29,217 nucleotides of DNA, taken from contig CAZRIZ010000010.1 in NCBI GenBank assembly GCA_964600285.1, positions 1-29,217 of the forward strand, in the 5' to 3' direction. The first letter of the stretch is position 1. The number at the start of each line of letters is the position of its first letter. The notes under the pieces were generated by a model. It made no database searches. It saw only the letters and a list, made by a program, of their open reading frames with translations, and was not told the DNA's origin. Below, one piece after another: positions 1 to 6,947 of the stretch. The position numbers and the translations under genes are program-made. The stretch comes from CAZRIZ01 sp964600285. GTDB lineage: Bacteria > Patescibacteriota > Saccharimonadia > Saccharimonadales > Saccharimonadaceae.

Positions 1-61
1 GTTAAGCATAAGAATAATGAAGTTGTCAAGAGGTTTTTTGGGGGGGTTGTGGAAAAATCTC
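1..61. other. Left-edge intergenic sequence
   Basis: Sequence downstream of the glyQS stop. It contains a run of six T followed by seven G. A minus-strand TTGACA lies at 24-29 and could be the -35 box of a gene beyond the left edge, but any -10 box would fall on the first bases of the window and only a weak match (CTTAAC) is visible. I see no hairpin terminator for glyQS here. Confidence 0.4.
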
Positions 62-1435
62 TTATTTTTCAGATAATAATTCTGCAATTGCAACACGCTT
101 CTGTGTAGTTGTGTCTCGATCACGCACCGTGACCGTGCCGTCTTCTAAAGTTTCAAAATCAATCACTACGCAATAAGGCGTGCCGATTTCGTCTTGGCGA
201 CGATAGCGCTTGCCGATATTACCGTTGTCGTCAAATTCGCACATATAGATTTCGCTTAATTTCTTATATACCTCTCTGGCCTTTTTAACCAGCTCGGGTT
301 TGTTTTTAAGAAGTGGAAAAACAGCATATCGTATGGGCGCTAATTCAGGTTTTAGTTTCAAGACGGTGCGCTGTTCACCATTTGGCAAATCCTCTACCGT
401 GTATGCGTCAGATAACACCGCCAAAAAGATACGCCCTAGCCCAGCCGAGGTTTCGAGCACCCAAGGAATGTATTTCTCGCGTGTATATGGGTCGGTATAA
501 GTCAAATCCGTGCCAGAGAATTTTGCGTGTTGACTTAAATCATAATCAGAGCGGTCATGAATCCCCTCAACTTCATCAAAACCATACGATGGGTAGTTAT
601 ACTCTATGTCCCATGCATCTTTAGCGTAAAATACTAGATTTTCGTGCTGAGTAAAGCGCAGGTTTTCTTCTTTTATGCCAAGACTTAAATACCAGTTCCA
701 ACGGTCTTGCTTGATTTCGTCATAAGCTTGCTTATTCTCGTTTGGCTTAACGAAATACTGCGTGTCAGCCTGTTCAAATTCACGCGTGCGGAATAAAAAA
801 TTACGGGGACTAATTTCATTACGAAAAGCTTTTCCAATCTGAGCGACACCAAAAGGTACTTTCATCCTGGTGGTATCAACGATATTTTTAAAGTTTAAAT
901 ATATGCCCTGACAAGCCTCTCCAGGCAAATAAACAGGCGCGTCACCCAAATCGCTAAAGTCTCCCAAATTTGATTTGACCAGTAGGTTAAACATCTTAAC
1001 TTTTGTGAAATCCTGTGCACCACAGTTTGGACATTTTATTCTAGCTCGGTTATCATCGAATAGCCGATTAATATCAACATCGTCCATTTTTTCATCGGCC
1101 GAGACGCCAATTTTATTAAGCTCTTTATCAACACGAATACGAGTATTGCATTTGCGACATTCAGCCAAAGGATCGGCGAAACCTCCAACGTGGCCAGAAG
1201 CTTCCCAGACACGCGGATCTTTAAACATAGCAGAATCGAGTCCAACATAGTCATCTTTTAGTTGAACGTTGGATCGCCACCAAGCCTTCTTTATGTTGTT
1301 TAATAGTTCGACACCGTAGGGTCCAAAATCATAAAGCCCGGCCGCGCCGCCATAAATTTCACTACCTTGGTAAACGAATCCTCGCCTTTTAGCCAGAGCG
1401 ATAATGTCGCTCATCTTATCAGATTGCTTTGTCAT
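62..1435 (-). CDS. glyQS: Glycyl-tRNA synthetase, single-chain (alpha2) type
   Basis: Charges tRNA-Gly with glycine in the cytoplasm. The 457-residue protein is the eukaryote/Gram-positive-like single-chain class II form, not the two-subunit GlyQ+GlyS form. Visible in order: N-terminal catalytic start with YDFGPYG near residue 35; a four-cysteine zinc knuckle (C93, C96, C135, C138); class II motif 2 (FRNEISPR at 204-211); motif 3 (ETSAGLGR, where EPS is more usual); and a C-terminal anticodon-binding domain from about residue 365. Length is normal for the family. The ATG at 1435 is preceded by TGA+TATAAT ending 7 nt upstream, so the transcript is probably leaderless. It sits 19 bp after recO but has its own promoter. 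Confidence 0.97.
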   Translation of the reverse strand: MTKQSDKMSDIIALAKRRGFVYQGSEIYGGAAGLYDFGPYGVELLNNIKKAWWRSNVQLKDDYVGLDSAMFKDPRVWEASGHVGGFADPLAECRKCNTRIRVDKELNKIGVSADEKMDDVDINRLFDDNRARIKCPNCGAQDFTKVKMFNLLVKSNLGDFSDLGDAPVYLPGEACQGIYLNFKNIVDTTRMKVPFGVAQIGKAFRNEISPRNFLFRTREFEQADTQYFVKPNENKQAYDEIKQDRWNWYLSLGIKEENLRFTQHENLVFYAKDAWDIEYNYPSYGFDEVEGIHDRSDYDLSQHAKFSGTDLTYTDPYTREKYIPWVLETSAGLGRIFLAVLSDAYTVEDLPNGEQRTVLKLKPELAPIRYAVFPLLKNKPELVKKAREVYKKLSEIYMCEFDDNGNIGKRYRRQDEIGTPYCVVIDFETLEDGTVTVRDRDTTTQKRVAIAELLSEK

Positions 1436-1442
1436 AGATAAG

Positions 1443-1451
1443 ATTATATCA
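1443..1451 (-). promoter_or_regulatory. Extended -10 promoter of glyQS (leaderless)
   Basis: Minus-strand TGATATAAT (extended -10, TGn plus TATAAT) ends 7 nt before the glyQS ATG. I see no good -35, as expected for an extended -10 promoter. The predicted transcription start is at or one base from the start codon. Confidence 0.7.
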
Positions 1452-1454
1452 TAG

Positions 1455-2141
1455 CTAGGTTAAACTAGCGTGTTCTCGGCACACCGACAAAACCTCATGC
1501 GTAAGCTTATGCAAATCAGTGACTTTAGTACAAAGCTGTATGCCGCCACTAGCCATTAAGCGCAAGAGTTTTATGTGATTAGTCGTCAGTGAGCCATCGT
1601 CATACCGGTTTAAACCTTTATCGTCTACGTCGTATTGATAATTTTGGTTCAGGGCAATCTTTTGCCCATTAATATCAGTCTGTAAATTTAACGGCTCACC
1701 CAATTCAGCGCTCAGCCTGAGATAAAACCAAGCTTGGATTAGTTCAAAATCCACGTGAGATAAATCTAGTGCTGATAACACCTCAACCGTGATATTAAAC
1801 CATTCACCACCATCAATTTCTCGGCTAGCCCTTTCAATCTGTCTTAGCACCTCGTAAGCAAAGATTAGCCGATCATAGTCTTTGACGATAGCCTCCCACT
1901 GCTTTGATAGGCTGGCAGAAGAAATTGTTCTGATTGAGCTGTTGCCGTTGCCAACTAAAACTATATCACTCAAGCAAAGAAGTTCGATTGCGCCAGCTAG
2001 TTTGCTTTTTGCCCTTCTGGCGCCACGTGCCAAGGCTGATACTTGCCCACTTGGCGTAATAAGACTAAGGATGCGGTCAGCCTCGCCAAAATTGGTTCTA
2101 CGAAGCACTACAGCTCGTAAATTTTGAAACTTAGCTGGCAT
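1455..2141 (-). CDS. recO: DNA repair protein RecO
   Basis: RecO anneals DNA strands and, with RecR, loads RecA on SSB-coated single-stranded DNA during gap repair. The 228-residue protein has the N-terminal OB-fold segment typical of RecO (VLRRTNFGEADRILSLITP at about 12-30, followed by the basic GARRAKSK) and a helical C-terminal domain. The four-cysteine zinc finger present in some RecO proteins is absent, as in E. coli RecO. The ATG at 2141 overlaps the end of the upstream response-regulator gene by 11 bp and has a Shine-Dalgarno-like AGAGG six bases upstream, so it is probably translated from the histidine kinase - response regulator transcript. Confidence 0.9.
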   Translation of the reverse strand: MPAKFQNLRAVVLRRTNFGEADRILSLITPSGQVSALARGARRAKSKLAGAIELLCLSDIVLVGNGNSSIRTISSASLSKQWEAIVKDYDRLIFAYEVLRQIERASREIDGGEWFNITVEVLSALDLSHVDFELIQAWFYLRLSAELGEPLNLQTDINGQKIALNQNYQYDVDDKGLNRYDDGSLTTNHIKLLRLMASGGIQLCTKVTDLHKLTHEVLSVCREHASLT

Positions 2142-2514
2142 TATCCACCTCTAAAATAGCCTTAGCATAATCCCACACGTCAGATGGCAGCATTACCGAT
2201 TTATCAAGAACTCTAACAACACCAAGTTTCCTTAATAACTGATGATTTAATTCATGAGCAATACTTGAGCAGACAATGACTGGTATCTTAGATAAATCCT
2301 GATAAGACGCCATTTCATTAAGCAGTTCTAGCCCGTTCGTAGCTGGCATTAGGATGTCCAATACTATTAAATCGGGAGCAAAGCTATCTATCAAATCCAT
2401 ACCAGACAAGACATCTCCGCTAATCTTAACATCGAAAAGGTCATTTAAGCCACGGCCAATAAATTGAGCAAATAATTTATCATCATCAATTATGAGAATT
2501 CTTTTTCGCTTCAT
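2131..2514 (-). CDS. Stand-alone response regulator receiver (CheY-like)
   Basis: A 127-residue single receiver domain with no output domain. The acidic triad is D10-D11-D12, the phospho-acceptor is D53 (in VLDIL), the switch Ser/Thr is S83 or S84 and the conserved lysine is K105. It starts inside the kinase gene (ATGA overlap, 4 bp) and runs 11 bp into recO, so kinase, receiver and recO form a single tight operon. The kinase next door is the likely phosphodonor. With no DNA-binding domain it must act by protein contact or as a phosphorelay intermediate; its target is not evident. Confidence 0.9.
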   Translation of the reverse strand: MKRKRILIIDDDKLFAQFIGRGLNDLFDVKISGDVLSGMDLIDSFAPDLIVLDILMPATNGLELLNEMASYQDLSKIPVIVCSSIAHELNHQLLRKLGVVRVLDKSVMLPSDVWDYAKAILEVDNAS

Positions 2515-3239
2515 AAAAATGATAGTTGCCGTGAAAGTTTCAGGTCAACATAGAAGGTGGCTCCGTCACTGTGTGCTATGCCACCAATCTCCGCTTTCAT
2601 TACATCAGCAAACTGACTAGCTAAATATATTCCAAGTCCGCTAGATAAGGGGCGAGAGCTGACAGATTGAGGAATAATTGGCTGGCGACCCTTAAGACTG
2701 CGCCATATTTTAATGGGCAAGCGCGGACCATAATCACGAACCATCACCCTCACCGTTTCAGACTCTTTATGTAACGATAGGCTCATTTCAACTGGGCGAT
2801 TGTCATCGGTGTAATGCATGGCGTTGTCACAAAAGTTGATTAGGATAGATTTTAGCAAATCGCGATTAGCTGACACTAAGTAATGCTTCCGTTGGTTAAC
2901 GTGCAGGTTTAGCTGCTTTTGATTTAGATGATAATAACCCTCAACTTCTTGCGCAACTTGCCGACAAATTTCAGCCGGGCTGAGAGGCTCCATCTCAAAT
3001 CTCATTTGGTTTAGATTCCTAACCTTTGACAGATCACTTGCCAAGCGAAGAGCCCTTTCGCTGACAACTGTTATTTGATGCAAATAATCTCCGCGGAGGT
3101 CGTTACTAATATCCGTGTCGTTTTCTAAAAATAAAGACAGTTGCCGAATCAGACATAATGGAGATTTAAGTTCGTGAGCCACCGCTAAAAGCGAAGCATC
3201 GGCTTCTACTAAAAAGTTAACCTCGGCGTCCTCTTTCAC
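2511..3239 (-). CDS. Cytoplasmic sensor histidine kinase (HisKA + HATPase_c), no sensor domain
   Basis: A 242-residue minimal kinase. The H-box is VAHELKSP with H22 as likely phospho-acceptor. The HATPase part shows N-box residues N135 and N139 (INFCDNA), a G1-like DYG at 169-171 and a G2-like SGLG at 200-203. There is no transmembrane segment and only about 20 residues before the H-box, so the sensory input must come from another protein or from the dimerisation region. The start is a GTG at 3239. It is supported by a TGC+TAAAAT extended -10 ending 6 nt upstream, with TTAATA 17 bp further up, so the mRNA is predicted leaderless with a GTG start. It overlaps the response regulator by 4 bp. 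Confidence 0.88.
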   Translation of the reverse strand: MKEDAEVNFLVEADASLLAVAHELKSPLCLIRQLSLFLENDTDISNDLRGDYLHQITVVSERALRLASDLSKVRNLNQMRFEMEPLSPAEICRQVAQEVEGYYHLNQKQLNLHVNQRKHYLVSANRDLLKSILINFCDNAMHYTDDNRPVEMSLSLHKESETVRVMVRDYGPRLPIKIWRSLKGRQPIIPQSVSSRPLSSGLGIYLASQFADVMKAEIGGIAHSDGATFYVDLKLSRQLSFL

Positions 3240-3245
3240 ACCTAT

Positions 3246-3274
3246 ATTTTAGCACGCAACAAACTATTTATTAA
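3246..3274 (-). promoter_or_regulatory. Leaderless promoter of the histidine kinase operon
   Basis: On the minus strand, TTAATA (3269-3274), a 17-bp spacer ending in TGC, and TAAAAT (3246-3251). Six bases separate the -10 from the GTG start at 3239, so the expected start point is the G of GTG. Confidence 0.6.
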
Positions 3275-3935
3275 AGATAATGGAAGAAATCAGTTTGTCA
3301 AAATCTGGACGGAACGTTTCGATGTCTGTTTGAACAGTAACGGTTTTGTCACGAATTTTAAAGACAACGGCTGAACCAACAACCTTATCAGACAAGGCGC
3401 CGTCAAATCTAGTGGCTAGAACTTTGTTGCCCTCTTCACCAACCTCAATCGACTTAGACGATAGCCCTTTTTCTACCCTTCTTGCATAACCCGCTATAAC
3501 CTCTTCATAGGTCTTTGCTTCAATTAACACTCTGATTGCGTAACGAGCATCTTTACTATCGTTAGCAACAAATTTGGGGTGTAGGTACGCTCGATAAGGT
3601 AAGCCCGGAACGACATACATACTCCAAGTCTTTGGATACATAAACACTAAGCGCCCAAAGTCTTCTGGACCTGTAAACTGTAGCATTGGATTCTTTTCTC
3701 GCTCAGCAAACTCTTTTTCTAATTTCTCAGCTTGCTCTTTAGTAGCTTCCGCTACCCTATTAGCTGCAATAGCGTCAACGTTATTTTTTTGTTCCGAATA
3801 ATTTAGCCACAGCCAAACCGAAAGTCCGATTAGAGCAACCACAAGAACACCAAAAACAATCGCCAAAATGAAGGAAACTTTTGTTCGACGCTTTGGCATT
3901 ATAATTGGCGTTGGTGTTGGATGATTATTTTGCAT
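3264..3935 (-). CDS. Membrane-anchored protein of unknown function
   Basis: I do not recognise a named family. From ATG 3935 the protein has 223 residues: a Pro-rich cytoplasmic head with KRR, one transmembrane helix at about 20-43, an acidic/basic helical linker rich in Glu and Lys (about 50-80), and a mostly beta C-terminal domain of about 140 residues, predicted to be outside the cell. The frame is open up to an upstream ATG at 3971. That ATG lies before the -10 box TATAAT (3942-3947), which ends 6 nt before the ATG at 3935, so 3935 is the better start. The C-terminal part recalls PsbP/LpqN-like small lipoprotein domains in general shape (MYPKTWSMYV), but this is only a resemblance. Confidence 0.75.
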   Translation of the reverse strand: MQNNHPTPTPIIMPKRRTKVSFILAIVFGVLVVALIGLSVWLWLNYSEQKNNVDAIAANRVAEATKEQAEKLEKEFAEREKNPMLQFTGPEDFGRLVFMYPKTWSMYVVPGLPYRAYLHPKFVANDSKDARYAIRVLIEAKTYEEVIAGYARRVEKGLSSKSIEVGEEGNKVLATRFDGALSDKVVGSAVVFKIRDKTVTVQTDIETFRPDFDKLISSIIFNK

Positions 3936-3941
3936 AAGCTC

Positions 3942-3971
3942 ATTATATCCTAAAAGATTTAAAAAATACAA
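3942..3971 (-). promoter_or_regulatory. Leaderless promoter of the membrane-anchored hypothetical gene
   Basis: Minus-strand TTGTAT (3966-3971), 18-bp spacer, TATAAT (3942-3947), then six bases and ATG. The -35 overlaps the terminator of the upstream xseA-xseB unit. Confidence 0.65.
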
Positions 3972-3994
3972 GTTTAGAAAAGTGGCTAAACTTG
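3961..3994 (-). terminator. Rho-independent terminator of xseA-xseB, fused to the xseB stop codon
   Basis: A perfect 9-bp inverted repeat, CAAGTTTAG (3986-3994 read on the minus strand) and CTAAACTTG (3969-3977), with an 8-nt loop, is followed on the minus strand by TATTTTTT. The TAG of the first arm is the xseB stop codon. Confidence 0.8.
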
Positions 3995-4165
3995 AATCAA
4001 ATCATTCTTCAAACTTTCTATTTGTTGACTAATTTCTGCCACTATCTCTTTAGCCAGTTGGTACTTCTCGATTGCTTGGTCAAGATCAAACTCATCGCCC
4101 TCAAACCAGGCGAGTAAGTTATTTAATTCGTCAATTTGTTGCTTAATTGTTTTTGGTTTGGACAT
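3986..4165 (-). CDS. xseB: Exodeoxyribonuclease VII small subunit XseB
   Basis: Small helical subunit that binds the XseA large subunit to form exonuclease VII, which degrades single-stranded DNA to oligonucleotides. Only 59 residues. The sequence shows the XseB pattern of an N-terminal helix (IDELNNLLAWFEGDEFDLDQ) with the Leu/Asp-rich turn, then AIEKYQLAKEIV, matching the family's 'sI..Ye.G..L' helix. ATG 4165 has a strong GGAGG six bases upstream and overlaps the 3' end of xseA by 23 bp, so translation is coupled. The TAG stop lies in the terminator stem. Confidence 0.93.
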   Translation of the reverse strand: MSKPKTIKQQIDELNNLLAWFEGDEFDLDQAIEKYQLAKEIVAEISQQIESLKNDLIQV

Positions 4166-5243
4166 TTTTTACCTCCGCTGTTATTAGCTTATCTTTTGTT
4201 TCAACTTCTATAAACGAGCCAATGGACAGCTCGCCCTTTATCATTGCGTAGCCACGCATCAATACTAGACTTGGGTTGTAAGATTCTAGCAACTGCTGAC
4301 TCAGAGCAAGTCTGTCTTTTGTTTTTTCTATATTGGCCTCGATCTTTTGTCGGATCAAACCAACTTTAGTCTCTTGGTCCTTACCAAGCTCGTCTACCTT
4401 TGTCGACAATAAAGCTGACGCTCCTTTTAGCTTAAACGATAAACTGGCCACGAAATCAGTTCGATCAGGTACGATAATTTGAGCTGCGTGTGTAGGCGTA
4501 GCGGCGCTAACATCAGCGGCTAAATCACTCAAGCTCTCATCTATGTCGTGTCCGATGCCGGTAATTATAGGAATCCGACTAGATGCAATCGCGCGAACCA
4601 ATCTTTCATCGTTAAAACAGGCCAGATCATCTGCGCTACCGCCGCCCCTTACGATAGCGATCAGCTCTATCGGCTCTAACGACTGGTTAAACGCCTCAAT
4701 CGCCGCAATTATCTGGTCGGGGGCAGAATCGCCCTGAACCTGGGTATGTTTAAACAGAATTTTTAGACCACCCCATCTATCATTAAGGATCTTATTAAAA
4801 TCGGCATACCCCGCCGCTTGTTCTGATGAAATAAGCCCGATAATGTTAGGAAGCTGTGGCAATGGCCGCTTACGTTCTGGTGAAAAAAGGCCCTCTTTAT
4901 CTAATTTTTCTTTTAAAAGTTGCTGAGAGCGATTATTGTCCCCTTCCCCAACAGGCGTCGCCTGATCAACAACCAAGCTTAACTTGCTAAACTTCGTGAC
5001 TTTTGCTCGAGCATGCACTCGAACCCTCATACCATCTTGAATCGGTTGGCGTAAGTTGAATACCATCATAAAGCAGGACAGGCTAGCTTCGTCATCCTTT
5101 AGATCAAAGAATATGTACTTTTGCTGGTTAATCTTGAAGCCAGAAACCTCGCCCTCAATTTGAAAACTACTATAGGCATATTCAAGCGTTTGATTCAAGG
5201 CTCCAAGCAATCCACCCGGAGACCAAATAATCTCGTTTTCCAT
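4143..5243 (-). CDS. xseA: Exodeoxyribonuclease VII large subunit XseA
   Basis: Catalytic subunit of exonuclease VII, involved in mismatch repair and in processing single-stranded DNA. 366 residues, somewhat short against about 400-450 in E. coli and Bacillus; the reduction is in the C-terminal coiled coil. Visible: N-terminal OB-fold (about 20-95, with IEGEVSGFK), then the catalytic core with NIIGLISSEQAAGYADF, VRGGGSADDLACFNDERLVRA, PIITGIGHDIDESLSDLAAD and the AATPTHAAQ segment, and a coiled coil from about 250 to 320. ATG 5243 is preceded by TGC+TATACT ending 6 nt upstream (leaderless). It is divergent from the methyltransferase gene across only 55 bp. Confidence 0.96.
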   Translation of the reverse strand: MENEIIWSPGGLLGALNQTLEYAYSSFQIEGEVSGFKINQQKYIFFDLKDDEASLSCFMMVFNLRQPIQDGMRVRVHARAKVTKFSKLSLVVDQATPVGEGDNNRSQQLLKEKLDKEGLFSPERKRPLPQLPNIIGLISSEQAAGYADFNKILNDRWGGLKILFKHTQVQGDSAPDQIIAAIEAFNQSLEPIELIAIVRGGGSADDLACFNDERLVRAIASSRIPIITGIGHDIDESLSDLAADVSAATPTHAAQIIVPDRTDFVASLSFKLKGASALLSTKVDELGKDQETKVGLIRQKIEANIEKTKDRLALSQQLLESYNPSLVLMRGYAMIKGELSIGSFIEVETKDKLITAEVKNVQTKNN

Positions 5244-5249
5244 TACTTC

Positions 5250-5258
5250 AGTATAGCA
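5250..5258 (-). promoter_or_regulatory. Extended -10 promoter of xseA (leaderless)
   Basis: Minus-strand TGCTATACT with the hexamer at 5250-5255, six bases before the ATG at 5243. No good -35. It is one half of a divergent promoter pair; the palindrome TTCGAA (5264-5269) lies between the two. Confidence 0.65.
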
Positions 5259-5283
5259 CTACATTCGAAAGTAACGAGTGTGG

Positions 5284-5292
5284 TGGTATACT
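5284..5292 (+). promoter_or_regulatory. Extended -10 promoter of the Trm11-like gene (leaderless)
   Basis: Plus-strand TGGTATACT with the hexamer at 5287-5292, six bases before the ATG at 5299. TTCGAA at 5264-5269 sits 17 bp upstream in the -35 position, a poor match to TTGACA. Confidence 0.65.
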
Positions 5293-5298
5293 AAGAAT

Positions 5299-6471
5299 AT
5301 GTTATTTGCAATTTTGGGACGTCAACCTAAACTATCTATTGCCGAATTAGAAAGCTATTTTGGTGGTACAAACATCGCACCATTCGGAGAGACCTCTGCC
5401 ACGATAAAAACCGATTCTGCTAGTATTAACAGTCTAGGCGGAACTCTAAAACTAGCTAAATTGGAGCGCACCATCAGTACAAAAAATCCGTTAGCCCTAC
5501 TTAGACTACTAGAGAAATATTACGTAACTAACTTACCGACCGACATTGGCAAAATTACCCTAGGACTAAGCTGGTATGGTGATAACATACCCACAAAAAT
5601 AATTAACCAAGCTCTGCTGAAAATAAAGGGGCAAATGAAACGGCGCGGAGTCAACGTTCGCTTGTTACCAGTGACCCAGCTAGCTCTTTCGACAGCAACC
5701 TCACACCATAATGGACTTGGAAAAAACCCTAAAAAGATCGAGATTATAGTAGTAAAAAACCACCAAAGCTGTATTTTCGGAAGAAGCCTAGGATGCCAGA
5801 ACATATCCGCCTACCGCGACCGTGACCAGAAACGACCAAAGCGAGACAGTAAAGTTGGCATGTTACCACCAAAGCTCGCTCAAATAATGGTCAACTTATC
5901 CCGCAAGGAGCCGTTCAGCAATGGACAAAAGTTAACTTTACTAGACCCGTTCTGTGGTACTGGAGTTATTCTACAAGAAGCACATTTGATGAGCTTTAAC
6001 ATAATCGGTAGCGACATAGAACCGCGTATGATTACTTTCTCTAAAGAAAATCTTAGATGGCTAGACGACAACTTAAATGATCCAAATCTCATAATCGGTG
6101 ACGGAACTAAGTTAACATGGCCAAGTTTTGACTGCATAGCCAGCGAAAGCTACTTAGGAAGACCTTATGCTACGCCACCAAGCACCGAGCAACTACTTGA
6201 AGAGAAAAATACGGTTAACGGCGTTGTAAGCGGGTTTTTACAAAACTTAAGAAAGCAGACTCTGGACGACCATCATCAGATCTGCTTAGCTGTCCCAGCC
6301 TGGCTAAGGCCAGACGGGCATTACGAAGACTTAAATATAGCCGGCAACGAAAACCTCTTAAAGCTAGGATTTAGAAAAAAACAATTTGAAAACTTGCAAA
6401 CCACGGACCTACTTTACTATCGCGAGGGGCAGTCAGTCGCTAGACGCTTATTAGTTCTATTGCCAAAATAA
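5299..6471 (+). CDS. Trm11/UPF0020-like RNA methyltransferase
   Basis: Probable SAM-dependent RNA methyltransferase, acting on tRNA if it resembles archaeal/eukaryotic Trm11 and Trm14. 390 residues from ATG 5299. The N-terminal third has the pattern of a THUMP-type RNA-binding region (MLFAILGRQPKLSIAELESY). Then comes the linker YRDRDQKRPKRD..VGMLPPKLAQIMVNL, the SAM motif LLDPFCGTGVILQEA (about 214-228) and IIGSDIEP (motif II, about 235-242). At motif IV, where N2-guanine enzymes have (N/D)PPY, it has SESYLG (282-287), so its substrate may differ. The frame opens at a GTG at 5278, but that lies upstream of the TATACT box; the leaderless ATG is preferred. It is transcribed divergently from xseA. 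Confidence 0.8.
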   Translation: MLFAILGRQPKLSIAELESYFGGTNIAPFGETSATIKTDSASINSLGGTLKLAKLERTISTKNPLALLRLLEKYYVTNLPTDIGKITLGLSWYGDNIPTKIINQALLKIKGQMKRRGVNVRLLPVTQLALSTATSHHNGLGKNPKKIEIIVVKNHQSCIFGRSLGCQNISAYRDRDQKRPKRDSKVGMLPPKLAQIMVNLSRKEPFSNGQKLTLLDPFCGTGVILQEAHLMSFNIIGSDIEPRMITFSKENLRWLDDNLNDPNLIIGDGTKLTWPSFDCIASESYLGRPYATPPSTEQLLEEKNTVNGVVSGFLQNLRKQTLDDHHQICLAVPAWLRPDGHYEDLNIAGNENLLKLGFRKKQFENLQTTDLLYYREGQSVARRLLVLLPK

Positions 6472-6557
6472 GAAATGGGTACACCCACACATAACTGAGC
6501 TCAAACAGGACGTGGAAGCTTCTCCTGCAGAATAGCTAGTAAGTTTAGACACGTGCA
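6472..6557. other. Intergenic region between the methyltransferase gene and rpmA promoter
   Basis: No gene seen. It contains a small inverted repeat GGGT..ACCC just after the methyltransferase stop and the palindrome GAAGCTTC, but neither is followed by a T run, so I do not call a terminator. Confidence 0.4.
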
Positions 6558-6586
6558 TTGACTAAACTGTGTAAATAGCGTAAAAT
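6558..6586 (+). promoter_or_regulatory. Sigma-70-type promoter of rpmA
   Basis: TTGACT (6558-6563), exactly 17 bp, TAAAAT (6581-6586). This predicts a leader of about 37 nt that carries the Shine-Dalgarno AAGGAG (6617-6622). Confidence 0.85.
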
Positions 6587-6629
6587 GTATCAAGTTTTAC
6601 TTTATTAGACAACTACAAGGAGTTTATCA

Positions 6630-6902
6630 ATGTCAACAGTTAAAGCTGGTGGATCAAGTAAGAATATCCACAACAACCCAGGACAGCGCTTAGGTGTTAA
6701 ACGTTTTGCTGGCCAAAAAGTCAACTCTGGCGAAATTATCGTACGTCAAGTTGGTTCGAATAAATTAGCCGGTGAAGGCACTTATATGAGCCGAGATTTT
6801 ACAATCCACGCCGCCAAAGATGGCGTTGTTGGTTTTAAAAAAGTTAAAAAGACTCGATTCACTGGACGATCAGTTCCGCGCACAAAAGTAGTTGTTCAAT
6901 AA
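6630..6902 (+). CDS. rpmA: Ribosomal protein bL27
   Basis: Component of the 50S subunit whose N-terminal tail reaches toward the peptidyl-transferase centre. 90 residues. The family's conserved parts are clear: KAGGSSKN at the N-terminus (AGGS.RN in most), RLGVKRFAGQKV and GEIIVRQVGS. The basic C-terminal tail is a little longer than in E. coli. The N-terminus begins directly with the mature-type sequence, without the cleavable extension seen in Firmicutes. AAGGAG lies 7 nt before the ATG. It stands alone: no rplU (bL21) or obgE beside it, which are its usual neighbours. Confidence 0.95.
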   Translation: MSTVKAGGSSKNIHNNPGQRLGVKRFAGQKVNSGEIIVRQVGSNKLAGEGTYMSRDFTIHAAKDGVVGFKKVKKTRFTGRSVPRTKVVVQ

Positions 6903-6912
6903 ATTTCTTAAC

Positions 6913-6947
6913 AAAATACTCCTTCAAATCAGGAGTATTTTTTATTT
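6913..6947 (+). terminator. Terminator of rpmA (bidirectional with yvcK)
   Basis: Stem AAAATACTCCT (6913-6923) with AGGAGTATTTT (6931-6941), loop TCAAATC, followed by TTATTT. The convergent yvcK gene ends at 6942, so its stop codon lies in the T tract and the same hairpin can serve both strands. Confidence 0.85.

Noticed and set aside
1..29. Minus-strand promoter at the left edge (TTGACA at 24-29)
   Set aside because: The -35 is perfect but the only -10 in range is CTTAAC at the very edge; it cannot be judged without more sequence.
62..1435. Alternative genetic code (UGA as glycine)
   Set aside because: Genes end naturally at TGA (rnhA, CYTH-like gene, histidine kinase), prfB is present, and no conserved glycine position requires UGA read-through.
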